Source of the DNA: Rhynchosporium graminicola
Lineage: Eukaryota; Ascomycota; Leotiomycetes; Helotiales; Ploettnerulaceae
Length of the DNA stretch: 64,000 nucleotides
Reading direction: 5' to 3'
NCBI GenBank assembly: GCA_900074885.1
Contig: FJUW01000045.1
Coordinates: 124,001 to 188,000, forward strand
Made by a program: the position numbers and the translations under genes. Positions within the stretch are counted from its first letter, which is position 1. Each line of letters begins with the position of its first letter. Shown one piece after another: positions 12,319 to 25,100 of this stretch. The notes under the pieces were generated by a model that worked only from the letters and a program-made list of their open reading frames with translations, ran no database searches and was not told the origin of the DNA.

Positions 12319-13582
12319 GATATTTGAATAAATCGAACACTTCCTGATATCTAGCCAGGAGAATCAGCCTGCCGGAAGTTAAAACGCATGAAGTCATCTG
12401 GATGAACATTTTCGTGTTCTTTCCGATTTTTTTTTTCGGGGTAGCAACTTCCTCGAGACACCTTCCAATATGCTAGTCCTGCCTTAATAGTGTCAATCAC
12501 GCAGATCTCCTCGTCGTCTTATTAGACTTCCGAGCCCATCTGCCGACTTCCATTGAGAATACGATCGACCCTGCCATAGGGCCAAATACTCGCTTGTTCT
12601 CTTATATTACTCGTTAGAATATCAATGGTAGAGGCGGCATGATCGGCGCAGCATGATATTCGTACTCAATTCGAATCCGAACATCATAAATGACTACGGC
12701 TCGTGCCGTATAGATCCCATTCCAGACTGACAAGCTCAAGTCGAGCAAGAGAGGACATTCCTGAACTTACAGATACTCTACCCAATGGTCATGCGGCAAG
12801 ATTATTTCCCTGGACTTTCGGATTTCCAGCCGCCTTGGGCTGGGCGCAGTCTTCACCAGCCACGAATGCCGAAAACCGCGAGAAACAACTGCAATTGACC
12901 TTCTGCCAAGAATTGTCTGTACTCTGATAGATGTCCGCCCTGGAGTTTGACTATCATCCGCAAACACCGCTCTTTTCCAATCCCGTTCTCTACAATACAT
13001 AAAATAACATATGACTGGCTGTCATAGCAAATGATACAGTAAAGTAAGCACTGTGTCGGAGGTTTATCACTAAACCAATGTGCAACCAATCATACCGATT
13101 CGAGCGCTTGTTCCGATCAATCTAAGGAGCTGTTCACTTAGCTCCCTCCTCCCTATACCACCTCGCCTCACTTTCCTATTCTACAGGGCACCGTTGGAAT
13201 ATGGTCGCGATTGGCTTCAAGTGTTGAAATCCAAGGCCATTCTTCCATTTGCTACAGCTTTTTGTTCCAGGACTGTCTAGTCTTGCCAGTTCGGTCGGAA
13301 ATACATGTGAAAAGCGCTCAGACTAAACTGGTGATCGCTGACTTTGGTACCAAGATTTAGCTAGCCAAGTAGGCACACGATTAAATATTTCTTAGGGCTG
13401 CGTCTCCTTTTTGGGAGATTGTGCTGAGTTGGAGCTACAGATTGGATACTACATAAGCAGAGAGCGCACTTTCAGACATGATTCAGGCCCTTCGACATAC
13501 GACCTCAATTACCACTCGCAGAACCGCTTTCAGGATATCAATCTCTTCCTCAACTTAGCCTTCCGGATATCCACACCTCAGG
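12319..13582. other. Intergenic
   Basis: No supported gene; only short motif-less frames on both strands. Confidence 0.55.
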
Positions 13583-14556
13583 ATGAAGATCACCATTGTA
13601 TATTTGTCTTTGGCAACCCGGGTTGTTCTCGCGAATGCTTTAGACAACCACGTGCAGCTGAGAGCCCATCAGCAAGATTCAGACGAAGATAGCGGCTACG
13701 ATCCAATGGTCGAGTACTTGTTTCGAATGTGTAACCCATTTTACAGGGAATACCTCGACAAACCAGGGCCTTCAAAAATACACATTTGGGTATACTCAAG
13801 CTCCAGCCTTCTCGCCTGCACCTTGTGATCAAGTAAACTTCATCCATGGAGCCTGTGTGGCTAATGGAACTAATTCCTCTGTAGATTTCGCGGCAGAGTA
13901 GCAATGTCTTGTATGAATGCTCTCTTTGTCTAACAGATCTATTTGGCGGGAACTAGCGCTGTTTCGCTGTCTTATCTAACACCAAACAGTGCGGCAGTAA
14001 CTTTTGGGACGCCCATGTTGGCTGCGACCAATGCCATCGGGTCCATGGCCATGCATTTCTGCTCGACGAAAAGGAGGATATTGCATATTGGTCATCTCTG
14101 AGGGCAGCCGAGTATACACCATCACCTTACCCATCAGTGCTATACCACAATCTCATCACGATGGTGATAGTGACGGGTCGTTGACTAGATTACGACTTAC
14201 GTTGACCGATGACAAGTTTCCCAACAATACCAACAATACGGCAGTCAGCAATTACTGGACTACGAGTTCACATGCTGTCGCTACGATTGGGAGACTAACA
14301 GGAGCGGCTACAGGAAGACAGACTACGAGGACGGCGACTGATTATGACATCTTCACATCATTGACGTCTGCTAGTCCGACTGCCAGTGGAAGTGGGGTGG
14401 GTCACTCCAAGCCCAACTTTAAACAGAAGTGGAACCGGAAATGGGACTGGAGCGGCTCTAACGTCTACCTCTAGTACTGCTGCTGTTGAAAATTTTGCTG
14501 TTAGGAGTGGATTATTCTTGGTGGTGGTTAATGTCGTTGTTGTCATGCTGATGTGA
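13583..14556 (+). pseudogene. Decayed gene for a cysteine-rich secreted, probably GPI-anchored protein
   Basis: A signal-peptide-like start (MKITIVYLSLATRVVLA, 13583) is followed, in another frame, by a Cys-rich stretch: CFECVTHFTGN, ...APCDQVNFIHGACVANGTNS..., ...VDFAAE, then an in-frame TAG at 13899..13901, then QCL. A good intron (13911..13989, GTATGA...CTAAC...AACAG) leads to CGSNFWDAHVGCDQCHRVHG, the CLC-x-FW...GC..C..HG pattern of a large fungal secreted family. A second plausible intron (14112..14188) leads to a Ser/Thr-rich stalk. The hydrophobic GPI-signal-like tail SGLFLVVVNVVVVMLM (stop 14554..14556) is in a different frame. One stop and at least one frameshift mean it is probably non-functional. 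The stop is compatible with a CAG to TAG change. Exact exon structure is uncertain. Confidence 0.55.
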
Positions 14557-16398
14557 GAGGTTGATGATTTCTGAGTTATTTTCGCTTCGCTTTCTCGGGT
14601 TGCTGGAAAAGGTTCCCGAGTAGTCGAACATTAACAATTATATGAATGTCATATCGGCTTAGTAGACAATCTCCAAGCCAACAAAAACGATAGTAAAGAG
14701 CGCTTGAAAATGTTGAGATCTTCTGGCTTGAAAAGAACCATTGAATTACCCAAGTGATGTTGTTTCATTATTCTTGTGGAATCCCGATACATCTTACAAA
14801 TAAGTTCTTGTCCAACATAGCCATTCAAATCTCTCTCAGCAACGTCACCCTCAAGTCACTTAACAATGCATGTCCTGGAATTCTTCAATTAGGAATTGAC
14901 AGCGATTGAAAACCGAATCGATTGATTTAGAAGACACGTGATTTTACTTTCAGGTCACAATTCTACCCATAAAGCACGGGAAGATCTTGGATATGTTTAA
15001 AAGGTTTGTGCAGTTGGGTTTCGCAGTGTCCTTCTCCTAGTCACACTAGAACCTCTGTCATAGACCATTCTTGCGTCATGCTGAGCAAGAAGCTTGAAAA
15101 TGCAATCAATTTCTCGAATAATCAAATCTCATGACTATATGAAATACAAACAAGTTCTCTCGGGTGACTCACTCGTCACACGTTCTCAAAATTCTACCTG
15201 TTTTTAAGTTTCAGAACAAAGCGGTATGAAGATGATCACCAGGGCTCGTCTGTAAAGGAGCAGCTAGCTGCTTCTTATAAAACACCCCAATTTCGCGTTG
15301 ATGGTTCCTTGTATCTTGAATAGAGACGAAAATAAGCCAGATTCGAATAGGTTACACACTTAATTCTGGGGAAATTATTCTACAATTCTTCCTCCGACAT
15401 TGGACTCATGTAAGATGTGTCGACGTGGCTCGCAAGCCGAACGGCGGTGGATAGACTACGGCCTACCAGCTGGAATAAATGCCAAGAGATGCTCCTTTTA
15501 CATAAGAAAACTCTTTCATTTCGCCTGGGTTATTCGAACGAGTCATGTTTTTCGTATAAACAAAGCAGGTTGTAAATAAACCCTCGCTTATTGAGGTGGG
15601 GCGATTGACCTCATCCTACAAGTACAAATCTCCTGAATGCATAGCTGAGTACCTCGATACGGGAACTAGGTATTTTGCAATGCGTTGACAGAACTTCAAA
15701 TGTCACTGAGATGCTCTGGGGACTCATAGTTTCCTAGGATTACACTCTCCTGATGCTAATTGCATTCGCCCTGCTCAGGCGTTCCTGTCTGCTCTTTGGG
15801 GACATCTGAGAAACGGGGATATGGTTATATAGATCTGAAAATCAAGTAAGAATAGTGAGGGACGGTCGGTTTATTACAGAGTGTACTGTCCTTGAAGATT
15901 GTGCTCCGTAGGATTTCTCACAAGTCCCAGGCATGATGGGGACGGCCTCTGTGATTGTGAACTCGACTCTAAGCACCCTCCATAGATCTTTACATGGTAT
16001 TCACCATTATGGGCATTCTGAATGTATGGAGGAAATTATATCACCGTTTCCTACGGTCAGCTCCAGATTTGAGGTCCTATGCTGAGTTTTCAAGGCAGAA
16101 AGTCCACAAATGTTGGCCGGTCGTCCCCACCCTGGAACGTCTCTTATAAACACAACACCCCAGTGAATCTAGCCACGCGACTCTGATACCAGACAGGATA
16201 GTATTTTGAAATTCCAAGCTTTCACAATCTACCTCATCACACACATACACTCTTAATCTTACCAGTCTGCAAAATATCTCTTGTCAATTTTGTCGAATCA
16301 TTAGCATCAAAATCTGCTTGGTCATTGATCGTCGTCTTGACTTCAGCTATCGTTCAACCCCGATAATACACACGTACCGACGGAGAATACCTGCAGAT
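14557..16398. other. Intergenic, 1.8 kb
   Basis: No supported gene. The last ~200 bases are CT/CA-rich, as is usual just upstream of fungal start sites, and probably hold the promoter and 5' leader of the next gene. Confidence 0.55.
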
Positions 16399-18283
16399 AT
16401 GGCAGATGTGGGTTTGAAGCGGAGGGCAGAGGATAGCGTGTCCAAATCACCAAGAAAGCGCGCGAGAGGGATTGATGGTGCACAGCAATCCCAGGAAAGA
16501 GAAATTGCTAGCTTAGATCAACAACAATCTGACCTCGCGGAAGTCGATCCAGCTCCCAACTCTGACGGCTCCGCCGGAGAAACCTCATATTTGGTATTGT
16601 CTATCTTGATCTCATTGAGGAAGTTGGCTGTCTTCGAGGGGACAACTCAAGGGACGCAACGATGGCAAGACGAAAGGTCCACTCTTCAAGAGTATCCATC
16701 AATTCAAGACATAGACTTCCTCCGTCCAGATGAAGTGAGCACAGGAAGCGCTTCGGACGTCACACTCGAGACCTTACAACGTAGGTGCGTTGCAGCTGGC
16801 TGCGCAATTTTACAACCTGGCGACATTATTCTGTTCAGGGTGACTGCAGATCATTGGAAAGAGATTCAGGTACGATGGTCTCATCTTCATGTGGAAAAAT
16901 CTGCTAACGACATGGTATAGATGGCAACTACTGTAAGATCAAGTACATTCACCGCACAGCAAGGTGTTTTCGCTCCACCAAACAAAACCCTTTCGATATT
17001 AGTACCACCCGGTCTCACGGAAGACTTCATCCCTGGTGCAGGCAATCTTGTCTTCCCAAATCATCTTCACCCCGAGCTGATTCGCGCACCAACATCAATT
17101 CATAAAGCTGCACGCACGCAACTGCCAGGTCTACCCGTACAACCGGGAGAAACGAGAGGACTCTGGCGCAGCATGCATGTCTCTCGCGACGAGGAAGAAA
17201 TAGGAACACTGAATGAGATGCGACTAGCCCAGAAGTTCTGCGAGAACGAGGAGGATTTACAGAAGCAATTGACCTTCTCGGAAGGGCGTACGAGAAACAC
17301 CACATCCAAGATTGGTTCCAACGCTGCAAAGGCTGGATTCCACATGTATAGTACCGGTACTCTCTTCCTCAAGGTTAAATCGGAGGCTCTGACATCTCTG
17401 AATCAGAGTCTTATCATTGACCTCGGAGCAGAGCTTAATGAGAATTTAGCTGAGCTTGCGGAGGATGAATTCTCAATTGTGATTGTCGACAACAGAGGCG
17501 CGCATTCTGAGGGTATTCCTTCCCCGGATGACGAAGAGTCCTTAAGCAAGGTCCTCATTGAAGGACCAAAAGCTTTCAGTACAGAGTATACGAGAAGGAT
17601 TGCCGGTAGTGCTGGATGGACCAATGGCCATGCGCATCTGTAAGTCACCATAATTATCGAGCACATTCAGAAAGTTTCTCCTAACTTTCTCGCTCTCAAC
17701 TACCATTATGAATGATCAAGACTAATGGTGTATTATTGAATGAAGGTCGCTCCCATCACTATGCAGAGATGATACAGGTGTTAGCACAATTATGGGACCC
17801 TTCCAGCACCTTTATAGAGTGCCAGCTGGAAAGAGCCTCCCTGTTCCGCCTGGCGAGGAAGTCACATGGACACCTGAAGAGAAAGCTGCCGCGCAAGAAT
17901 TCCACGAGACCGAAATCAAAAACAGAGTCCGACACTATCCACTGCCCCTTAATAGAGCACGTCTTCCACGCAATATCCGAACGATGCAATATCGAAAAGT
18001 TGACGATGGATGGATTGTCGATACTCGTGCACATCCTGATTGTCATGTCAAAGATGCGGTATCCGATGAAGATTTTGAAACTGCGATGAAGATGCCGCGT
18101 ACGCGTCCGTTGCCAGCACGAGAGGTTGAAGAGATCAAAGATGGACCTGGTGAGGGTGCGCCCTGGGCTGGGTATGAGTCGATGGGCCGCGGGTCTTCGC
18201 AGATGACTGGAAGACACGCAACGCTTGAGAACAGGTTCAGGGGTTACGAGGATCAGTTGGGAAGGAACACTGAGCAAAGCTGA
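16399..18283 (+). CDS. Unrecognised fungal protein, 568 residues, three exons
   Basis: Exons 16399..16869, 16921..17639 and 17767..18283 join in frame across a 51-nt intron (GTACGA...CTAAC...TATAG) and a 127-nt intron (GTAAGT...GCAG). The start MADVGLKRRAEDSVSKSPRKRARG gives a basic, nuclear-localisation-like N-terminus. Residues ~30-70 are low complexity. The middle is a mixed alpha/beta region (CAILQPGDIILFRV, LSILVPPGLTEDFIPG, FHMYSTGTLFLKV, LIIDLGAELNENLAE). The last exon has a polar, helical region with many charged residues. There are no transmembrane segments, zinc motifs or P-loop. I do not recognise the family. An alternative acceptor inside the second intron (TTAG at 17784) would remove six codons. 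The consistent frame over three exons makes a real gene likely. Confidence 0.75.
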
Positions 18284-19609
18284 CCGAGATTTCTCTTGTC
18301 ATAAGACATGGAGATTTGTTGTTACAATATATCAGGTTTATTGTGGGTTTTGGGAGATTGAAAGATTGAGAAATGTTGGCGTCCAAGCACGAGCTGTGGA
18401 CTACGAGAATAGTGGAAATTGCTAGATAATTGTGCATTAAAACCAAGTTTCGGAAGCAAACAAGCAATAGAAATGAGAAGTAACATGTTTAATATCGCGA
18501 CTTGATTTCATAATGACATAAATACCGCATAATTCTGCCCATACAGCACTCTACCATCACCTAAGTATTCGATGACCAAATTACCCGCCTAGTAATTGCA
18601 CTGCCCGTAATGGCCCAAAAAACAGAGAGTCGTATACTTGAGCGGTATATTAATTGAATATTGCAATCTGGTTAGGAAACCTGTCTCTCGTAAGAGTTTG
18701 CGACGCTGTCGTACTGTGGCCAGTGTGAAAAGGTGAGAATAATCAAGCGTGGGCCAGCCCGAGTGAGTACATTACCCCATTCCGAGCGAAGTCATGGATC
18801 TATCTCACGGACTATGATGGCTGTTTGATGCTCGCCGTGAGATTTAAAACACTTGTTGTACCCACTACTGGCGCCCTAGAGTTTGCTGCCATAGAGACAT
18901 TCTTGCTCGGTGAGAAAGTCGACGGCTTCGGTGTCGTTGGCTTGACAGGCTAGCAAGTTATAGTTGAGCGCTGCTTGCAGGGGAGTGTCGCTTTGGGTCC
19001 AAGAGAGAGAGTACAGGTTCTTTTCATGTCTTCGAGAAGCTAGTAGTTTATAAAGCAGACTAAGACGAGGTAGTCGTCTACTGAATCTTTTCAGCCACTA
19101 TGCTGGCGAGGTGAGATGGGAGACGAGATGGTTGAGGAAATCAGTGAGATTAGAGCATCAAGTCTGAAAGCTTTCATTAGCAGCACAAAGAAAGTAAGAC
19201 GATTTGGTATTTCAAGCAGTATGATTACCTTTTTCCTTTGGCTGTGTCTCGCGCAGCACAAAATGTTTAAAAATGCTCGGTGTAGCTCCACTCGCATACA
19301 AACCTGGAGCAAAGGGTATTTTCCAATTGTCAAAGCATTTTGTAGACTAAGCAAGCTTCCGAAGCCCACTCGGGGATTTTCAGAAGCCTCTCAAGAGCAT
19401 GTTACGCTTAGTACCGCCATCACACGTCAATTAAGACTTGTAAATATCGTAGAATGCGATTGTGCAAAATATCGTGAATGATTTGCCGCATATGCTTCCC
19501 TCTTATCTAAGTCTAATAAGGCAATTGAAAAATAACTCACAATGATAGCAGTCACCATGTTGGGTACCTGTTATATGTAGCATAGTTGCTCAGCTACCCA
19601 ATCATCTGG
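18284..19609. other. Intergenic between host gene and retroelement A
   Basis: No complete gene. On the minus strand around 18875..19095 a frame of ~70 codons includes DTPLQAAL, an ankyrin-repeat-like phrase, before a TAG; it may be a gene remnant but is too short to call. Confidence 0.4.
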
Positions 19610-19614
19610 ACCTG
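19610..19614. repeat. Target-site duplication ACCTG, left of element A
   Basis: ACCTG directly precedes the left LTR and is repeated at 29688..29692 directly after the right LTR. Confidence 0.85.
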
Positions 19615-19797
19615 TGTCACGGGACATTATCATAAGATAAGATAGCACTAAGTATATATCACGGGATATTATCACGAGATAAGATAGTACTAAGTACTTA
19701 GTACTATTAGTTAGCTTCACTTGGATAGTTCCTCCTACTATAGCGATAGAGAGAATCAAGACTTTTATTATATATATATCTCAGATGCCCCCTAATA
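19615..19797 (+). repeat. Left (5') LTR of element A
   Basis: 183 bp beginning TGTCACGGG and ending CCCCCTAATA. It contains an internal duplication of its own start (CACGGG(A/G)TATTATC...AAGATAGCACTAAGTA, twice). Confidence 0.9.
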
Positions 19798-19899
19798 TAA
19801 TAGTAATTCTAAGAGTATAAAGTAAAATTAAGTCTCTAAACTACTACCCCTTATATAAAGGACCTTCTCTTACTTACCCGGAATCCCTACGATACTCCG

Positions 19900-22100
19900 G
19901 AGACTTTGCCGGTAGTACTACTCTATATACCGCTATATTAGAGGCTCTAATACTAAAGGGAGGAGTAATCGCTTAAGAGACTACCGAGGGAGATTTTAAT
20001 CTTTAATACCTAAATCAGAGTAATCTATACGGACTTCTTTCGCTAGTTTATCTATATCCCCTGTTTAAGAATACCTAGAGATACTACTATAATTATCACC
20101 TAAACTAAGTCCTTTTCTTATAGCGCCTCGTAACCCTTAATTAATCTAAGATACCGAATTAGACTAACTTACCGAGAGAGTACTAGTTATACTAATACGG
20201 ATTACGTCCCGAAGTTAACGCTAACGTATATCTCTACCGGCCGACTTATAAATAATCCGAGACTAGGCCTTCCTTAAGCTAATAGTCCTAATAGCTTCTT
20301 TCTATTAAAGATAGACTTCTCCGATTAACTAATCGTTATAGTTATCGAAGTCTCTCTTACTGAGATAGTCTATCTTACTAAAGGATAAGACCTTACCTAG
20401 AGCTAAAGAATTAGCGAGATAGCTATAAGATAAATTTATCCTAATAAACCGGCTACCTAGCCTTATATTTATACCGCCGATAGCTATAGCTATAGTATTA
20501 GTATATACTAAGAATAAGTAGAAAAGCGATACTATCTTCATCTAGACCTTATAGGAGGATATAGAGAATAGAAGTAATAAATACCTAGTCGGACTAATCC
20601 TCCTGCTAATTCTAAGATAAGCTAAGGCTTTAGTCTGTACCTTAGACCTCGGTATTCTAACTGACTTAAAAGATAAGGCTATTAGAGTAATTAGTACTCT
20701 AGGAATAATAGCCCTTAAGTTAGTAGCTTCTTTTAATATCTTCTTAACTTAGTTCTAAGCTAGCCCCCTAGAAGCTAAGATAACTATATATATATCTTCT
20801 ATACTAGTAGTTCTAAGACTATTAATCTCTTATACTCTAGTATCTATCCGACTTTCTATCGAGATAGAACTTCCTCTTCTGAATTACTACTATAACTTCG
20901 TATACGATAATAACGCACCTGATATAAGAGATAGAGATAACTCGGACCCTTAAGACTCAGGGAGACTATAATAGGATAATAGGCTACTTATGCCTAATAC
21001 CTAATACTAACGACTTCGCTTATAGGATATAGGAAAGTTTAATAGTACTACTTCTATTACTAGCTATATTGTAATACTTAATATAATAGTAGCTTATTAC
21101 GGAGAGGATATAGTCCTTAAGGTCCTACTAATTTATATAAAAGATAAGGCTGCTATTTAGCTTAGTACCTTATCTCCGGAAATTATTAGCTTTATAGCTC
21201 GAAGCTTAGAAAAATAGAAATATTAACTCCTACTTTAATTCTATACGAATCTAAGCGTAGTAGTACGGAAAGCTAACGCCTTAAGATATTCTTTTAAGAA
21301 TAAGGGCGAGTTATCTTTAAGATAGTTCTTAGATAATAAATATAATTTCTATATCGAGGCAAGAGAAATAAACTAAGACCTTATTATCTAACGAATATAC
21401 TAAGCTTTAGATCTAAGCTTAGCTATAAGTATACTATTACAAGACTATAGTAATATAGTAAATAAGTTTAAGTTAAAGATCTATAATACTAAGAATCAGG
21501 CGAGAGAAGCTTATTTATAGATATAGTCTCGTATCGATAAGTAAACTAAGGAGATATAGGAGTTATGATAACTAGTAATAGATAATTCGTACTACTAAGG
21601 TATTAGGCGAAATAGAGACCCCTGAAGCGAATAATAAAGTCAAGTACTAGTACTAATAGTACTAACGGGACGATACCTAACGATAATAGTACCTACTTAA
21701 CTCCTAATACTCTATCCGCGACTTTAGATACCTCTAGTAGAATACGCCGAGTTCAGAAGAAAGTAATAATAAGAGAAGGAGGGGAATAAGGCTAATAAGT
21801 TAACTATATTAATACTAGCTTCCGTACCGATTGCTCGGCGTAATAGAAGATAACTCTATTAGAACTAGTAGCTATACTAGTACTAGCCCTAAGTTCCTAT
21901 AATAATAAACTAACTTTAGTACTCTCTTTAATACTTACTAATAACCGGGAATTTCAATAGGTATAATATATACTATTCCTAATTACTAGTTATACTTAAC
22001 TATTCTAATAATAGATTCTTATACTAACTAGATTAAGGGTATAATTCAGAGGATAATAAATCGCCTGAAACTATAAGTCCTTCCTTATCCGCGGACTCGG
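19900..22100 (+). pseudogene. gag region of element A (RIPped)
   Basis: About 2.2 kb of plus-strand sequence in which one frame is readable for long stretches between TAA/TAG stops, lying between the 5' LTR and the pol signatures. The position and charged, helical composition fit a Gypsy gag. No intact zinc knuckle remains visible. Boundaries are approximate. Confidence 0.6.
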
Positions 22101-22149
22101 GAAAGGCTTACCGCGAGACCTAAAGGAGGTCCTCTCGCGGCTTTATTCT

Positions 22150-25100
22150 TACTTAAACCCTATTTTAGTAATATTATTAGTTTTTAATAAACTTACTTTA
22201 GTACTATCTTTAATGAAAAAGATAGAATAAATCTAACCTAAGATACTATTATCTTTACTTTCTATACCTAACTATATATCGCCTTCTTATAAAGACGAAA
22301 AAGAGAACGACTTTATCTTAGTTAAGAACCCTTCCTCTATAATCTTACTTATAGCTTAGGATAAAGAAATACTAATCCCTAGCGCTTATACTATAAAGAC
22401 CCTGGACTTATAACTTTAGGAGTCGAAAGATAAGATATCTATCCTCCTAAATAATACTTCCTTTATAGCTAATACGTATACTAGAATCTAAATATTTAGT
22501 AAGGATAACTTTCCGATAGAAGTAGCTACTAATACTACTTCGCTTATTAAGTTAATTAATAAGCTAAGTCTAGCGTAATACTTCCCTTCTATAAGGACTT
22601 ATCGTAGGATAGATAGCCTATAGGTTAGTCTTTCTAGTATAAGTTCTAGGCTTATTATTTCCGATTTCGTCGAAATACTTATCTTATATAAGATAATTTC
22701 CGGTAAGGAACTACTATAGTTTCTAGCGTACTAATATTATATTATACTAAAGATACTAAGAGGAATCCTTCTTAAGTTTAACTTTTTCTTAGAAAATAAG
22801 CTCGACTTTAGGTAAGAGTTATTAGGGAAGCTATACTATCTATAAGTAGGAGATAGTAATAACTATATACTCCTTAAGATAACTAAAGTAGCGAAGACCG
22901 CGAAGTCTATCCTAAAATATACTAATATCTACCTTTTATAGATAGTTATAATATACCTAGGGAAGAGTATTAATTTACTTATTATATATCGCTTACTACT
23001 TAAACGTTAAGATAGATATATAGTATATCCTTATCCTTAAGTCGATATAACGTTAAGTAAATTCGGTTCTATAGTTAATACTATTACTACTAGCTTCCCT
23101 ATATCTATCCTATTCGCTAATCTGAGGAGGATACTTATCTATTTATAATAAGGATAGATATTAGGAGTACTTAAATAATATATACTTAAAATTAAAGATT
23201 ACCTAGTACTATTAAACCTGGTTAGTATCTACGAAGGATAACCCTTTATAAAGGAGGAGCTAGAAGGGAGGTACTTAGCTAGTACTCCGTTCCTAATTAA
23301 ACCTCTTCCTAAAGATATAGTAGAACCGGATATATTAGATACCTTTAGGGCGGATATTAAGGTTAAAATATAGGATATTCTTCGCTAGTATACGAACTTA
23401 TTCTGTTACGAACTTAGACGATTTAATAATAGAATTAATATACTAGTACTATTTAAGGAAGGCGTCGAGATTAATAACCTGAAAAGAGTACCTTTCCTAT
23501 AATTGTAAAGAGATAAGGTAGAAATAGATAAAATCTTAAATCTAATAAGAGCTAATAGCTCTCTAGTACTAGTACCCCTTAGATAACTTTCCTTAGCTTT
23601 AGCTCTAGTATTCGTTATCTATAGAAATAGAAAGCTAAGAGTTATAGTCGACCTCAGAAAAGTTAATATAAAGTTAATACTTAACGTATACCTATTACCT
23701 AAGGCTAATAACGTCTTATCCGCTATAAGTAGAGTAACGATTTTCTCTAGTATTAACCTTACTAAATCCTTCTTCTAATAGCCTTTAGAACTAGTAGACT
23801 AATAGAAAATAGTATTAGTTACTACGCATAAGGGATATGAAATACTTACTATTATAATAATAGGTCTAGCGATAACTCTAGTATTCTTCTAAGTATATAT
23901 AAAGAATCTATTCCGCTAATACCTTTAGAAATTTATTATTATTTATATCGATAATATAATTATCTTTTCTACTACCTTAGAATAATATATAAAAGACTTA
24001 GATCTAGCGCTTACCTTACTAGAAAACGCCGGAGTTATACTAGCTCTAAGGAAATACTATTTCGCTTAGCTATCTATTGAGGCGCTAAGATATAAGATAT
24101 CTAGACTAGAGCTAAATACCTTAGAAGAGAAGATAGAAGTAGTATAATCTTAGGAATTTCTAAGAACCTTATCTTAATTAGAAAAAGCGCTAGGATTTTT
24201 CAGGTACTATCGTAAATTTATACTATATTACGTAGCTATCTCCTTACTATTATTAGAGCTTAAGATAATCGGATTTAAGAATATACTATAAGAGGGAGTA
24301 AGATAAGGTAGCTATACTAAAGCGATACTTATTCCGCTTCTATAACTAAGATATAAAGAATATACTAATTTAACTTAGTCTTAGAAAGCTAAATATTATA
24401 AGGATACTAAAATATACTCTAAGTAATATATAGATAACCTGCTATATAGGTCTAAATAAGCATTTAATATATTAAAAGACTAGCTTACTTTAGCGCTAAC
24501 CCTCAAATTCCCTGACTTCAGATAGGACTTTATACTTTATATCGATAGTTCGAAGGAATTCAGATATAGCGCAGCTCTTCACTAGGTAGATAGTACTAAC
24601 AGAGTAGAAAAGCTAGTCTTATTCCTATCTAAGTCCTTATCTATAGTAGAAATAAATTACTAGCCTACTAAGCTAGAGATAAGCGCACTAGTATAGGCGC
24701 TAGAGAAGTTACTATAATATCTCGATAGTATAAATTTCACTATCTATACGGATTATTAAGTAATATTATCCTACTTTAAAGATTATCCTTATAAGAAGAG
24801 TAACTGATTAGATAATTAGTTTCTCTTCTTAGCTAAGTATACGTATAAGATAAATATAATCTATAGAGCTAGGAAAATATATCTGAATGCAGATACCTTA
24901 AGCCGGCTATAACGCTAATCGCCTTAGGATAAAAGAATCTAAGGACCGTCGAATATAGTATACGAGTTAAATAATAGAGATATCTTATTTTTAAAAGTAG
25001 TATATTACCTAGTATAAGATAATAAAGTAATTTTATATTTAATATCTATATATATAGATAAACAACTAGTAGTATCTATCTTATACTAGCTTCTAATAGA

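Noticed and set aside
17759..18277. 172-codon minus-strand frame
   Set aside because: Antisense shadow of exon 3 of the 568-residue gene; no motif.
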